From Odontocerum albicorne (lineage: Eukaryota; Arthropoda; Insecta; Trichoptera; Odontoceridae): 64,000 bases of DNA. A program made the translations under genes and the position numbers. The stretch lies in NCBI GenBank assembly GCA_949825065.1, contig OX463842.1, positions 29,140,672 to 29,204,671 on the forward strand, written 5' to 3'. Positions 24,130-35,900 of the stretch are shown piece after piece. The stretch's first letter is position 1; every line of letters begins with the position of its first letter. The notes below the pieces were generated by a model. The model was not told where the DNA came from, searched no databases, and worked only from the letters and a program-made list of their open reading frames with translations.

Positions 24130-24925
24130 ATCAGTGTTAATGATGAGTCCAGGTTAGGGCTTCATGTTAATTTTGACAACGCTCTCAAGAGTCTTGTGAA
24201 TTCAGAGCCAGAACTAAGAGATGATCCAAACAGAGAAAGGCTTAAATAATATCATGGAATAGTATTTCGTCACCAAGCAGATAAGAGAGATATCCAAGCT
24301 TGGAAAGACAATTACCAGCAGCGTAGCACATGAGCTATCAGAAGACAATTACCAGCAGCGAATAAACAGCTGTACTTCTCTCTTAACTTGCTTTGAACGT
24401 GAGCTGTTTTTTGACCATATTGTGAAACGTTATGAAAGTAGATATTGTATCATAATATTGCAAGAAAAAGACAGTGGACAGATAAGGATAGGAAACCCTT
24501 ACTAACAGCAAAAGAGGAATTGCATAAAAAAAATATACTTTTATCTATTTGGTGGGATATGTACGGTTATTGTATTATTATACAGCATTGATTAAAAAAT
24601 CCCGCAGTTGTTGAATATCAAAAAAGTTTTGTTCCACTATGATAATGCTAGACCGCACATGGCACGGACATTACAAAAAATTAAAGAGCTCGTGCCTCAT
24701 CCCTCTTACTCTCCAGATGTTACCCGAAGTGACTCTAATTTAATTCTGGCATTTCAGAATTTTTTATCTAGAAAAAAATTAAACAATAAAGATGAAGTTT
24801 AAAAAGAAGTTCCCAGTATTTTTACATCTAAATCAGAAATTTTTTACACAGATGGAATTAAAAAAATACCTGTAAGATGGCAACAAGCTGTTGATAATGA
24901 AGGAAAATATATCATGGATTAAAAT
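24130..24925 (+). pseudogene. Mariner transposase relic
   Basis: Fragmentary frames in mariner order: DGQISVNDESRLG, RKRQWTDKDRKPLLTAKEEL, HKKNILLSIWWDMYG, VLFHYDNARPHMARTLQKIK, PHPSYSPDVTRSDSN and DGIKKIPVRWQQAVDNEGKY. Stops and frameshifts occur throughout, and a deletion removes the part before the first catalytic Asp. DD34D family. Inactive. Confidence 0.8.
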
Positions 24926-24993
24926 AGTAAAATGTGTTTTCATTGCAATGTTTCCAAATTTCTCAAAAATACGCATGAGGTTTACTGACTTGA

Positions 24994-25711
24994 TGTATCG
25001 GACGTGTGCCGTCGCCCGTGTGTGTGTATGTGATATGAAAAAGACACTGTGTAGATCTGTATTATTAAACTTGTATGCTATTCTTTGCTCTTGTATAATC
25101 ATATGTTCTTGTATTCCATACGCTATATTACGTTATAGTGGTATGTAAATCTGTTATGTTCTTGTATCTGTATTTGAAATGTATATGATAATAATATGTA
25201 ATCATATGTGTATATGTAAATGTTCCTTATAGGTTCTTGAATAACATGTAAAACCCTTGTATTTTACTATGTTAAATATATGTCTGTTTGATTCCGATCG
25301 CATTCGCGACCGCATTGGAAATATGTAACTTGCAAAGCGGTGCGATCGGGGGTAGGTCCAGGTTCAGTCGGCGTAAGCATGGCCCAGACCCCGAAAGTTG
25401 TCGTATTTCACGGGCAATGGACGCTTGTGACGGCCGACTGACCATTAATATAGAGGGACCACCGATTTTATAAATCACTTCTCACTGTACTTCACTTCTG
25501 TGTTGAAATATATTACCACTACTTACAATCTCAGTAACTGTGTTTTACTTGAGACCCGCTACCCTACATCGAGCTGCCTGAGAGGAATCTCTCCCTGGTC
25601 TTCTTCTTCTTCTTCTGCTGGATCTTCGAAACGGAATTCGCTACCTCGATTCTCGGAGCGCGACGCGGCAACCAACAACCTATCATACAGTCTTTGTACC
25701 TGTCCGGTACA
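24994..25711. mobile_element. Solo LTR, 718 bp
   Basis: It starts TGTATCGGAC and ends GTCCGGTACA, imperfect inverted ends of TG...CA type, and is flanked by perfect 5-bp duplications CTTGA (24989-24993 and 25712-25716). The inner right part is GC-rich, with a TTCTTCTTCTTCTTCTGCTG run. No internal region, primer-binding site or second LTR, so it is a recombination product. Gypsy, BEL/Pao or Copia cannot be told apart; orientation is uncertain. Confidence 0.88.
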
Positions 25712-25804
25712 CTTGATATTTATAGTTCTCTATCTAAATATAGTAATGAAAAATCCTTGATGCCCTCAGCAGTGTTCATATTGCACAACTATCCATTTTT
25801 TTTT

Positions 25805-25986
25805 AACCTTGCGAGTTTATTGCCATGTGGCAATCTCTTCCAACCAACCAGAAAGATGTTTTTATAGGCCCTAAGTGTTAACCAGACTGGAATCCTATTT
25901 AAAAACATCTGAGTTCCTGCGGGGATCGAACCCGCAACCTCCGGATCGGCAGACAAGTGTCTTACCACCAGGCCACGGAGGTCGTC
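25805..25986 (-). mobile_element. tRNA-derived SINE, well preserved head
   Basis: Minus strand: GACCTCCGTGGCCTGGTGGT (A box) and GCGGGTTCGATCCCCGC (B box inside a T-arm-like hairpin). The body runs to CAATAAACTCGC and is 3'-truncated. Its head looks most like a tRNA but lacks a foldable acceptor stem. Confidence 0.8.
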
Positions 25987-26526
25987 GTTTTTCATAATTA
26001 AACAATTTCAAATCACCGGAATTCTTTACATTTGAAAAATAAAACACAAAATCAGCAATAAAACCATTTAATAAAATATTTTAAACTTTGAAAGTCATGG
26101 ATAAAATTTGGTAAGAGTAATCAATTAATACATTGCAAATCATGCTTCAGGTTCACATACTAAAATATGTATTGACATGTGGATGCAATGGAAATATTGG
26201 AAGATAATATTTGTGTAAAACATTTTTTTTAATAAAACTTGAATTATTTATAAAATAAGGATACAGCATCATCAAAATGTATTCCTATTGGTGAATAAAA
26301 AACAGTTTTAAAAAAATATTGATTGTGAAGTTTCAATATAGTATTTTATCTATTGAGAATTACAGAGCTGGAAAAATTAAAATATAAGAAAACTATTTTT
26401 TTACACTAATAGGAATGTTGCCAGGGCCTTTGAGGCTACATTTGTTTACAACATGAAGTGGATTTATAAAAAATATATTTTAAAGTGAATTATTACAACT
26501 ATTTGAAAAGCAAAAAAAGACTAGGA
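25987..26526. other. Unassigned AT-rich DNA
   Basis: Nothing recognised. Confidence 0.3.
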
Positions 26527-26799
26527 CAGGGGTTTTTCAAACTTTTTCAAGTCTGGGCTACTCGTACTTTCAACAAGTTCTGGCCAAGTTAGTAAAACTA
26601 GTTTCTCACCATTTTAATTTATACTTGGAAGTTTATAAGATAAGAACAGTGAAAATTTACATTTTAAAGTACGAGTATATTGTGATTTTACAATACATTA
26701 AAAAAATACAGCTTATTCTTGAAATAAATGAATTGTAAACTTTATATTAATTTCAAATTTATTTGCAGACTGGATAAAAAGATTCTTTGAAGACCCCTA
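26527..26799. mobile_element. hAT-type MITE, 273 bp
   Basis: Ends CAGGGGTTTTTCAAA and, reversed, TAGGGGTCTTCAAAG. Flanks GACTAGGA (26519-26526) and GGCTAGGT (26800-26807) match at six of eight positions. Confidence 0.7.
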
Positions 26800-27500
26800 G
26801 GCTAGGTTTAGTGTAGATACCCGTTTTTTTTTTTTTTTTTAAACCAGACCCTATAAGGAATGTAATGTAAAGAAAAAAAAGTTGTGCCATAACTTAGAGA
26901 ATTTACAAAGGAATATACAACATAGAAAACTTTATGATAAATTAAAGGAGAGCATTAAGGCAAGGAGGTTTTTAATATTATTACAGGAATCAAATGTGCT
27001 TTGAAGTAAATTTTCATCAAATCACATAAATTTCACACCTACAGAAGAAGTAAAGCTTAAGTATATTTGTTAAATTTGCTGACTTTTAAGGTACAGTAGT
27101 ATTTTGCATACTTTTTAAATTGCCTGCGGTTTCTCTGTAATGAATATTGTTTTTAATTTTACTTTATTTTGTTGTTTATTAATAGTATGTAAATAAAATC
27201 AATATAACACTAAGATAACAATAGTATACTTAGTTGCAACTAAAATAATTAACTTAACATATTAAGATCTTACAAATTGATAAACCAAATTAAATTGACT
27301 TGCATCTATTTTTTGAGGAGAGTTTGTTCTCTGAACGGCACTATATAAATTGTCCTTTTATTATTATCATCTAAGAAAACTTAATATAACTCTTAAACTC
27401 TTTGTGATTAAGAGTATTAATATATTATTAATCATGCTTATTGAATTATTATGCAATGACCAGTTATGAGTTTTATGTTGTTACATTTTTTACATACATA
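26800..27500. other. Unassigned AT-rich DNA
   Basis: Includes a long T run at about 26825-26840. No gene. Confidence 0.3.
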
Positions 27501-28100
27501 CGAGGGTGGGTCAAATATAAATGAGACTTAAGTTTTAGAGCGCGTAATTTTAAACAGAGTGCACGGCCGCCTAGGATGGGGATATCAGGAGTGGGGAGAG
27601 CGGTCGACTGACCTCGGCAGATTCCATCATTAGTATGACACATGTCTGAGAAAAAGGTGCACCCGTCGATTGCGCAATGCATAATTACCAAATTTCTCGC
27701 TCGTGAAGACGTAAAACCGGCCGAAATTCTACAGAGACTGACGACACAGTTCGGGAATCAAACACTGTTAAAGCCCCATGTGTTTGTCTGGCATAAGGAG
27801 TTCATGAAAGGCCGTGAAGGGGTCGAAAATGAGAGCCATGATCGTCGCTCACGGACGAGCATTACCGAACAGATTATTAATGCCATTCGTGATCTTCTGG
27901 AAGGTGACCGACATTTGACGGTTTCCGAAATATGTTCTGAGATAGGAATAAGTTATGGGAGCACTCAATCCATAGTCACAAAGGACCTAGGATTCCGTCA
28001 AGTGTCTGCTCGATGGATCCCATATCTTTTGACTGCAGAACAAAAGTTGGTACGTGTGCACATCTGTGAGTGGCTCTCGGCTTTTTTTTTTCAAGAAGTC
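27501..28100 (+). pseudogene. Mariner, 5' part only
   Basis: TA (27499-27500) is followed by terminal sequence CGAGGGTGGGTCAAATATAA. The open frame from 27642 reads [40 protein letters not shown] and [20 protein letters not shown], the DNA-binding half of a mariner transposase. Homology stops near 28085, before any catalytic Asp. Sister copy: 47530-48367. Confidence 0.85.
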
Positions 28101-28730
28101 TCGGCAGGCCTCCAATTTTTTTGTTGGCAGGTTACATATTTGACATGCCTGATGTAAGGTATAATGAACATATAAACTTTGGAATAATTAAAGTTTGCAA
28201 CTTATTGAGATTTTTTAAAATTGAAAATCTAAGGGTATAAAGACTTTTTATATAAAATCATAACAATTAAACTATTGATTTTGAGCATTGCTTATTTCCT
28301 CAGAATGATGTAACGTGTTTTACACGAAACAAGAACAAATATAACACTAAATATAAGTACTTACTTTAAAAAGTTGTATAATAAAAAAAATTAGTATCGA
28401 AAATATCAATAATATTTTATCAAAATCTTAAACTAGTAAAAACTTAAATATATTCTTGTCTATCTGGTATAAAATATGACACTTAAATTAATTTTACTAG
28501 AAACTTGTAAAAAATAATGAGTATTTAAAGTGGTTGGGTTCACTATAAAAGACACCTTTTGAACTTTTATGAAAAAATTCTGACATACTTCAAAGATTTT
28601 TTAAAATAATTTGTATGGTTTTTTTTATCGATTCCTACTAAATTGTTGATTTTCATTTTTATGTTGCAAAATTTTTATTTGGGATTGTCGCTACATATTT
28701 TTCACAAAAAATTAGAAAAACACTTTTATT
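28101..28730. other. Unassigned AT-rich DNA
   Basis: Nothing recognised. Confidence 0.3.
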
Positions 28731-28965
28731 TAGTACTTAATCAATATTTGGAATCCACGACTCAAATAAAAGTTACTTCTTAAATGTGTGGCCATTTGAA
28801 ACAACAATTTTTTTTGTAATCAACATTTGGAACTAAAGGTCTCAAATAAAAGTTCCCTTATCAAATGTGTGACCGTTTTAAAAATAATATTCTTCAGTAA
28901 TCAAGATTTGGAACTAAACTATTCAAATAAAAGTTCCCTTATCAAAGTATGACCATTTGACTAAG
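28731..28965 (+). repeat. Three tandem units of about 80 bp
   Basis: Each unit reads approximately TTGGAA, then ACTCAAATAAAAGTT, ATGTGTGNCCATTTGA, AATCAA. Diverged. Confidence 0.8.
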
Positions 28966-29404
28966 GTATAATTAATTATCTTTCCAATCCTAAATTTAAA
29001 CGATGTTAAAAGTGTAATATATCAAATATAACTTATAGGAGTATGTGTTATTTTCAAAATTATTGCGGTGAAGCACTTGTATAAGGGAAATCTTAATGAT
29101 GAATTTAGTTTGCAAGAAAGAGTTATATTGTACATCTTTTAAATGTTCAAACTATGCATTTATACACCAATGAGTGGTGTGAACGATGCAAATAATTATA
29201 TTCATTACTCAGGTTCATATATTTAAATTTGCATTTATCTGAATAACATAGCTGTGTTACTGAATGTTCAATTGTTCGTATTAAAATCTGATGCGATTTT
29301 TAAAAGGCACGGCCCTACTTACTGAAATTAAATATTTCCTGAAACACACATAAGTAAGCTTGAATTATATTACTACGATTCAATATAAAATAATTGTTTA
29401 CAAT
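28966..29404. other. Unassigned AT-rich DNA
   Basis: Nothing recognised. Confidence 0.3.
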
Positions 29405-29640
29405 TTCTTCTCAATGTTCCTTTCCACATTGGAGGTTAGCAATCATCATGTGTATTTCAACTTTGTCTGCAGCTACTCTAAACAACATCTCTGTGCTACA
29501 GTGGAACCACTCTCTTAGGTTTTTCAGCCAGGAGTTATAGAATAAGACTTTAATGATTTCAAATTTGTTTCCTCTTATGAAATGCCCAAAGTTTTCCAAT
29601 CCACTCTCTAAATTTGGCTGGTAAATAAATGGTACCAATT
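29405..29640 (-). mobile_element. LINE C-terminal fragment
   Basis: The minus frame reads KFEIIKVLFYNSWLKNLREW, FHCSTEMLFRVAADKVEIHM, MIANLQ, matching the SWLKNxRxW...LFR...MIANL end common to insect LINE ORF2 products. It ends in TGA near 29414. Confidence 0.7.
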
Positions 29641-30139
29641 ATATTGTTTGTACTCGTTCGTGGAGTGTATGTCAGGAATTTTGCATATTTAAAATTCGAT
29701 AAATATTTATTATTGATTTTGTGCTAAAAATATAAAAAAGAAAACTAAATAAAACAGGTATCTTATTTTTTGTGAAATTTTAGAATCAAAAGAGAATGGC
29801 TCATTATACAGGCTTTTCAATAGTATATATAAACATTTGAAATACTTTTTAAAATTAAAATCAAATATTTATACCTGAATTATTTCTAAAGAGATTCTTT
29901 TAATAATTTGATCGCTTTACAATTTTAAATAAACTAGAACATTATTCAGAAAAATTTGTTTTCATACAAGAATCCTAGAATATAAAAAAAATATATTTAT
30001 TAAAATGATTAAGAATATGATATACTTACGTATTTCTATTCTAAATTTATAATATTTCATAAAAAATATTGTATACCTTGAATAATAGATACAAATAATC
30101 AAATTGACATGAACATAAAAAAAGTGTTTCACAATATAC
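29641..30139. other. Unassigned AT-rich DNA
   Basis: Nothing recognised. Confidence 0.3.
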
Positions 30140-30450
30140 ATATATACCAATGCACCATTTCCCTCTTGGGGTAGGCAGAGAGGACGGAGTGCTAAAATTC
30201 GACATACTTTCTTTGCATCTTCTCATATAGCTTATTCTTTTTCTATTATTCCTTACCTCTCCTTCTTTCAACATTTCATTCACTTGGTCCAACAATACTT
30301 TCCCTGTTTGTCTTCTATCATAACTCCCAACTTATGCTTGCATTATAAATCTGTTTTATCAGTCTTTCATCACCCATCCGTTCAACATACTCTTATTTTC
30401 CCCCTACTTAATACAAATTTTTATCTCATCCTTAATAATTACATTTCTTA
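30140..30450 (-). mobile_element. LINE 3' end, minus strand
   Basis: Tail core TTTCCCTCTTGGGGTAGGCA near 30157. The minus frame reads LDQVNEMLKEGEVRNNRKRI, SYMRRC, as at 14520-14590. Confidence 0.8.
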
Positions 30451-31347
30451 TTCTGACAAAAAAGAAAAGTTAATAATAAAGCTAGACATCAATTATATTT
30501 TTTAGCACCGATTATAATAAATCTTACACACCTTTAAGTCATTGAACACTTACAATTTATTAAATAAAACTTCCAAAATAATAAAAATGTAATTTTAACA
30601 AAATGTTGATATTATAAAATATATTGAATCAATTAAATACGCATTATAATAAACATAATGGATAAATATAAAAAAATCAAAATTTCAGCATATTTTAACA
30701 ATTAGAAAACCAGTAAATTCAGGATAATCTAAATATGTAAACAAACAAAACTGGGTTTAAAACTCATCATCAGCTGTTTAGTTTTAATCTTAGTTTGAGT
30801 CAAGCTTAAATCGAAGTAAATTCAAAAGAAGAGTTTATCAAGTTACTGTAATGTAAGTTTGATCCTCAAGATTTGCTTTTAATAAAAAATCTAAAACTAC
30901 TGTAAAATTTAATCAGTTAAAAATCTAAACGTACTGTAAAATCCAATCAATTACGTCCAAGTGTAAAAAAAAGTGTAAACTTAGCAAAACTAAAAAAATA
31001 CTACAAGAAAATAATGACTTATACAAATATATTTAAAATTACCCAATTAGGAAATGAATCTTTGAACCATTTGTTTGTGTTAATATTATTTATTTATGGG
31101 AATGACAGATTTAACTTAAAGAAGAGGAACATATAGATAAAGACATTGATTATTTCAAATTTCTCATATACCACAGATATATGTGGAAATGTAAATTTAT
31201 TATAACTGAAAGACTTCCTTTGGCAGATCGTTATAGTCATATTGTGTGTCATTGGACTAAACCAAAGCACTTAGGATGTTTTTTTTTATCACACAGTTCT
31301 CAAAAGAGTATGATATCGATTACTTTTGAAAAAAAAAAACTTCATTT
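30451..31347. other. Unassigned AT-rich DNA
   Basis: Nothing recognised. Confidence 0.3.
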
Positions 31348-31553
31348 ATTGTATTCCATTACAGTGTATGCAGTACAACCTGGTGGGTTTATTCCTAAGT
31401 GGTTATTTCTTCTAACCAATCAGAAAGGTTTCAAACAAGCCACAAACAAAAACCAAAAAGGAACTCTTTTTGAAAAAAAAAAGTGAGTGCCAATAGGAAT
31501 CAAACCCGCAACCCCCGGGTTCGATGACAGGAGTCAACTAGGCCAGAGGTCAT
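31348..31553 (-). mobile_element. tRNA-derived SINE
   Basis: Minus strand: GACCTCTGGCCTAGTTGA head, B box GGGTTTGATTCC, TTTCTGATTGGTT body, and end near TACACTGTAATGGAATAC. Confidence 0.75.
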
Positions 31554-31828
31554 CCTATTATAAATATTAAAAAAAAAAAAGATAAAACATTGGTTTACAA
31601 TGGGAAGTGTAAGACAATCTACAAAGAGGTAAAAATGAATGGATGAAAATATCCAAGTAATCTACCTATTCATGTTACTTCTGAAATAGTCTCACATTCA
31701 TAAGAAATAAAACATCACATCTTGCTTGACACATTTATAACATATAGGAATTGTCCATATCAATGTCCTTAACTATAGGAACCAACACAGGTACTTTAGT
31801 TTGAATGTTCGTGTTGAAAACATTATTA

Positions 31829-32406
31829 CAGTGAAATCTCGATCGATCGTTCCTCAGATCATCATTTTCCCATATGTGTCGTTTATTTCATCCAGTCCTG
31901 AATTCATTCCATATAAAACACTCAAAAATAGATTGCATCAATCGTTCCTCTACGTATCGTTTTACCACAATATTCATTTAGAATATAGCAACTTTTTGTA
32001 ATGTTTTACTCGATTGATTGTATTTTAAAATAATATTTCATAGCAAAACATAAACGCTTGGTTTAACAATGATCGCAACATTTGAATGCCACTGCGTGTC
32101 GGTTAGAAAACATCAAAAACTTGTGCGACACGAGGTTCAATGAGACAATAGAAGAGGTTGAAGATGTTGATGATGATCTGCTGCCATTATCTTCATTTTA
32201 AACTGTTAATTAAAACAACACATTTTTCTTCAATTTTGTTTTTGGTGCAACTTTATACTTTTATTTATACACATTTATGTACATGTGCAAATATTCCTGT
32301 AGGATATTAATAATTTAGGCATGTTATTTTCAGTTTTTTATATATTCCCGCATCCATTGTTTTCCCTTCCACTTAATCCCTTGAAAAGTCGATAAACGTT
32401 TCACTG
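31829..32406. mobile_element. Tigger/pogo-type element, 578 bp, at Pld 3' end
   Basis: Left end CAGTGAAATCTCGATC. The right end, reversed, reads CAGTGAAACGTTTATCG. TA flanks at 31827-31828 and 32407-32408. Bases near 32100-32200 look like a decayed pogo C-terminus (acidic GAAGAGGTTGAAGATGTTG). It ends 63 bp below the Pld stop codon. Confidence 0.72.
32260..32265 (-). terminator. Candidate Pld polyadenylation signal AATAAA
   Basis: First AATAAA on the minus strand after the Pld stop, about 205 nt downstream and inside the Tigger element. Variants nearer the stop are not excluded. Confidence 0.35.
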
Positions 32407-32469
32407 TATTTTGTTTAATATAAATTTCTGATTTAAACCCAAAGGTAAGTCAATATAGAAACTCCGTCA

Positions 32470-32916
32470 TTAAGTCCATAATGAAGTTGGCATAATTCCT
32501 TCCATGGACGTGTTTGGTGGGGTTAGTACTTCACCAACAAGGAAATCCAGTGGAAAATTAACCAGATGTCCATTGATTTTATCTAATTCATAACTGGCAG
32601 CAGCTGGATCGCTTACCCACATGGAGTCTTTGTACTCTTCTTGATACTTCTTTAACCCAGCAAAAGTCGTGACAGAATCAGTCGGAATGCAATGGAAGAC
32701 ATTTTCATATGTCTCTGTATTAGTTTTAGATGTTTTTAGCCAAATATCTCTGTAAAAGGAGTCAATAGTTGGGTCTTTCAGACTAATTTTTCTTTCCAAA
32801 TCTTTTCTTTCGATTAGACCCAAATGTTCTCTAAAAAGACGTTTCCTTAGAGATCCGGCAAAACTTCCTGAAGGGAATACTTCACCATTCATACGTCCAT
32901 CTTCAAAGCTTTCATC
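32470..32916 (-). CDS. Pld: Pld last coding exon
   Basis: The acceptor is TATTTTACAG. Its 148 codons run from DESFEDG to IMPTSLWT and then TAA (32472-32470), followed at once by TGA. The W-T C-terminus is the family's catalytically required tail. The first AATAAA downstream on this strand is at 32265-32260, inside a Tigger MITE. Confidence 0.95.
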   Translation of the reverse strand, partial: DESFEDGRMNGEVFPSGSFAGSLRKRLFREHLGLIERKDLERKISLKDPTIDSFYRDIWLKTSKTNTETYENVFHCIPTDSVTTFAGLKKYQEEYKDSMWVSDPAAASYELDKINGHLVNFPLDFLVGEVLTPPNTSMEGIMPTSLWT

Positions 32917-35900
32917 CTGTAAAATAACAAAAATAAAAAATCAGTATCTGGGAAGAAAAAAAATATAATCCAAATAATATTAAAATAAAATATGTTGTAT
33001 ACAAATCAAATAAATGACTATAATTAAACTTAAAGGACCAGGGTTACAAGATCATGGCATATATTAAATTCTTAAAACAAATTACAGTGAAATATATATT
33101 AGAAATAAGTAAGACCCTTAAATAATTTTTTTCTTTGATTATTTTTTATATGTTAGTAGGTTAGTGATTATTTTTTCTATGTTAGTTCAATTTCAGTTCA
33201 TGGTAAAGAATATGATTGGTTTGCTGGAAATAACCAGAATTTTTCCCATATTTGTTAAAAAATAGATATGACTGAAGTAATAAATATCTAAAACAAGATG
33301 GAAAAAATGATCATGACACTGGAGAGGCTTGCTTATTGTTTCATTAATTTTGAAAAAGCTTTTGATAGCCTCCAAACTCTCAGAATGGGAGGTTCTCGCA
33401 TGGAATGCTAGTTGTGTGAGGACAGCTAATCGTTCATCCGAATACTTCAGAATCACTACAGAAGTTCAGCAGGGCTTACTCCATCAATCGAGTTGATAAA
33501 TTGAAATATTTGTGTGCCATGGTTAGTGGGGATAGGAATCTAAAGAATTAGCTGCCCTTTACGATAGGTGCTTTTATCTGGTCGATCCACATTTTCCTTG
33601 ACCACCTTTCTCCAACTTACTTTCACAAAATGTACACAAGGATTCCAAGGCTCGGATGGTATCGAGATCTATTTTGTATTTGTTCAAAATATTCCATAAA
33701 TTACTATGCGATACTCTCTTTTCTATCATACACCTTTTCTTCTTGAATTCTATATTCTTCTAATGACTTGTAATACTATGAAAATGTATTCTGTTATGTT
33801 TCTACCTGATCTAATGCGACATTGAGTTATCAAAATATTTATTATTACAAACATTATTTTATAGCATTTTTCCTAAAAAAATTGCGTATACTTTGCTAAA
33901 TTGAGTTGCTAGCAAAGTTGAGGGTTGTTGTTACTTTTTATATGTATCTTAATTACGGTATATTTGTATAAATAATGAAAGATAAGCATTAACTGTAAAA
34001 TACTGTGTTTCTTTCGAAGTTTTAATGAATGATATATACATTGGTTTACTTTATAATAATCTGAAAGCCAAGATTGATAACTCATCAAATGTAGATTCAA
34101 CATAAAATGCCTTTTTGGAAAAAGAAGAATGAATAAAAAAGTATAAGTGTTACCTGAATAATCACCGCAACTTCTGAATCTCTTTTTCCCAACATAGATC
34201 TATCATTGATATTCGCACTTCCACAAATAACAACTCTGTCATCCACGATCATCAGCTTGGAATGGACATAAATGAGTTCTGTGACCGGTTCTCCATCCAA
34301 TACTGTGTGAGTTCTGAGGCCATGGAATGTGACATACTGCGAAGGATCTTCAACACCTGCATCCTTAAGCCTTTCTATCAAAGAATCTTCACCACTGAAA
34401 GAAATTTAAATATTTACAAGATCGAGCATATATAGTCACCCTGTTGTATTTACAATTTAGACTGATATTTGATTACTCATTCATCATATATATAAATGCT
34501 ATAGAAACGCATATAGTTCACTGAGAAGAATATATGGGGTGACAATGTATGACAATATGAAATGAAGTGATCTGGTATGAATGTGAACTTAAAATTGATG
34601 TATTAAGTAAGATCAAGAAGAGCACAATGGTTTGGAAATGTAGATCGAATGAATGAAGAAAGATTAACAAAACAAATATATAGTTCAAATATGGTGCCAA
34701 GGAAAGTATGGTGGGATCAAGTGTATATTTTGAAAGGAAATGTAAAAAGTCAGAGAAATCATAGTTGCATAAGAAGCATATTTGTATGAGAAGTCTTGCT
34801 ACATAATAGGCTCCCGTTACTGCCTTGCTCTTTTCCATCATGTTAATTCTTTAGGAATCCTAAAAAACAGTAGCCATCACCTTCCCAGCCGATAAAACGG
34901 TCTTCACCTTCTTCGGCATACTTTCACCAGTTGTTGGCCATTGTTTTGACTCTGGTGTGTAATGGTGAATTCAAGTCACTAATCGACGTAAAAAGTCCTT
35001 CGGATTGCGATTAACCATTGCCAAACACTGAGTTGAAATGTTCTTTTGAGTGCGCTTTTGGTCAACAGTCAACGATCGCGGCATCCATTGCGCTGTCAGC
35101 TATTTCATATTCAATTTTTCTTGTAGGATATTGTGCATCCATTCACTAGAGATGTTCTTCCATTAAAATACTATGAATTTTTTCAATGATTTCCTCCGTG
35201 GTGGACGCAGTTGGGCACCCGGAGCGCGATTCATCTTTGGTGCATATACAGCTACATTTAAACTCATTTATCATGAAATAAACAGTCTTCAACACTGGTG
35301 CTGAGTCCCTGTGAACTTCTTCAAATAAAAATGCATTCATTTTTTGCAAATTAGCAAATGTCAAAGTGATCGATTCAGATGGCTATTAAACGTTAACTAT
35401 GCGTCACATCTGGACAAAATTTTGACAGAAGTCACTTGATGAATGATACTTGCCAGCAGTGATGTCACTTTATGAATTGTGGCGCCATCTCATAGAAATT
35501 TACCAAACTACCCTCATAGTCCTACCCTTAACCTACTTTCTCAATTATCTCATAAACTTTCCGTCAAATCCTGTAAAAGGCACTCAACTGATAGCTAGAG
35601 TAATTACCAATACATTTCACCAGGATACAATAGTTTTAAGTTAATGTAAAAATATAAGTATTGTATTCTTCCCATTATGTAGATGTTTAAAGAGTAAAAA
35701 ACGTTATTGATCTTATAGGTAATTGATCTTTGAATGGGTATAGGGTGTTTTATCATTATCCGACAAATATAAAAATCATTAATATAAATATTATGGAATT
35801 CCAACAACATACAGGTAAAAAATTCAAATCATTTAAGAGTAATAGGCAAAGTAAAATTGAAACAGTGTGAAATAATGCTTTTGAGTCATTGAATTATAGA

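Noticed and set aside
25920..25986. Possible tRNA gene on the minus strand
   Set aside because: A and B boxes are good but no acceptor stem pairs, and SINE body follows directly.
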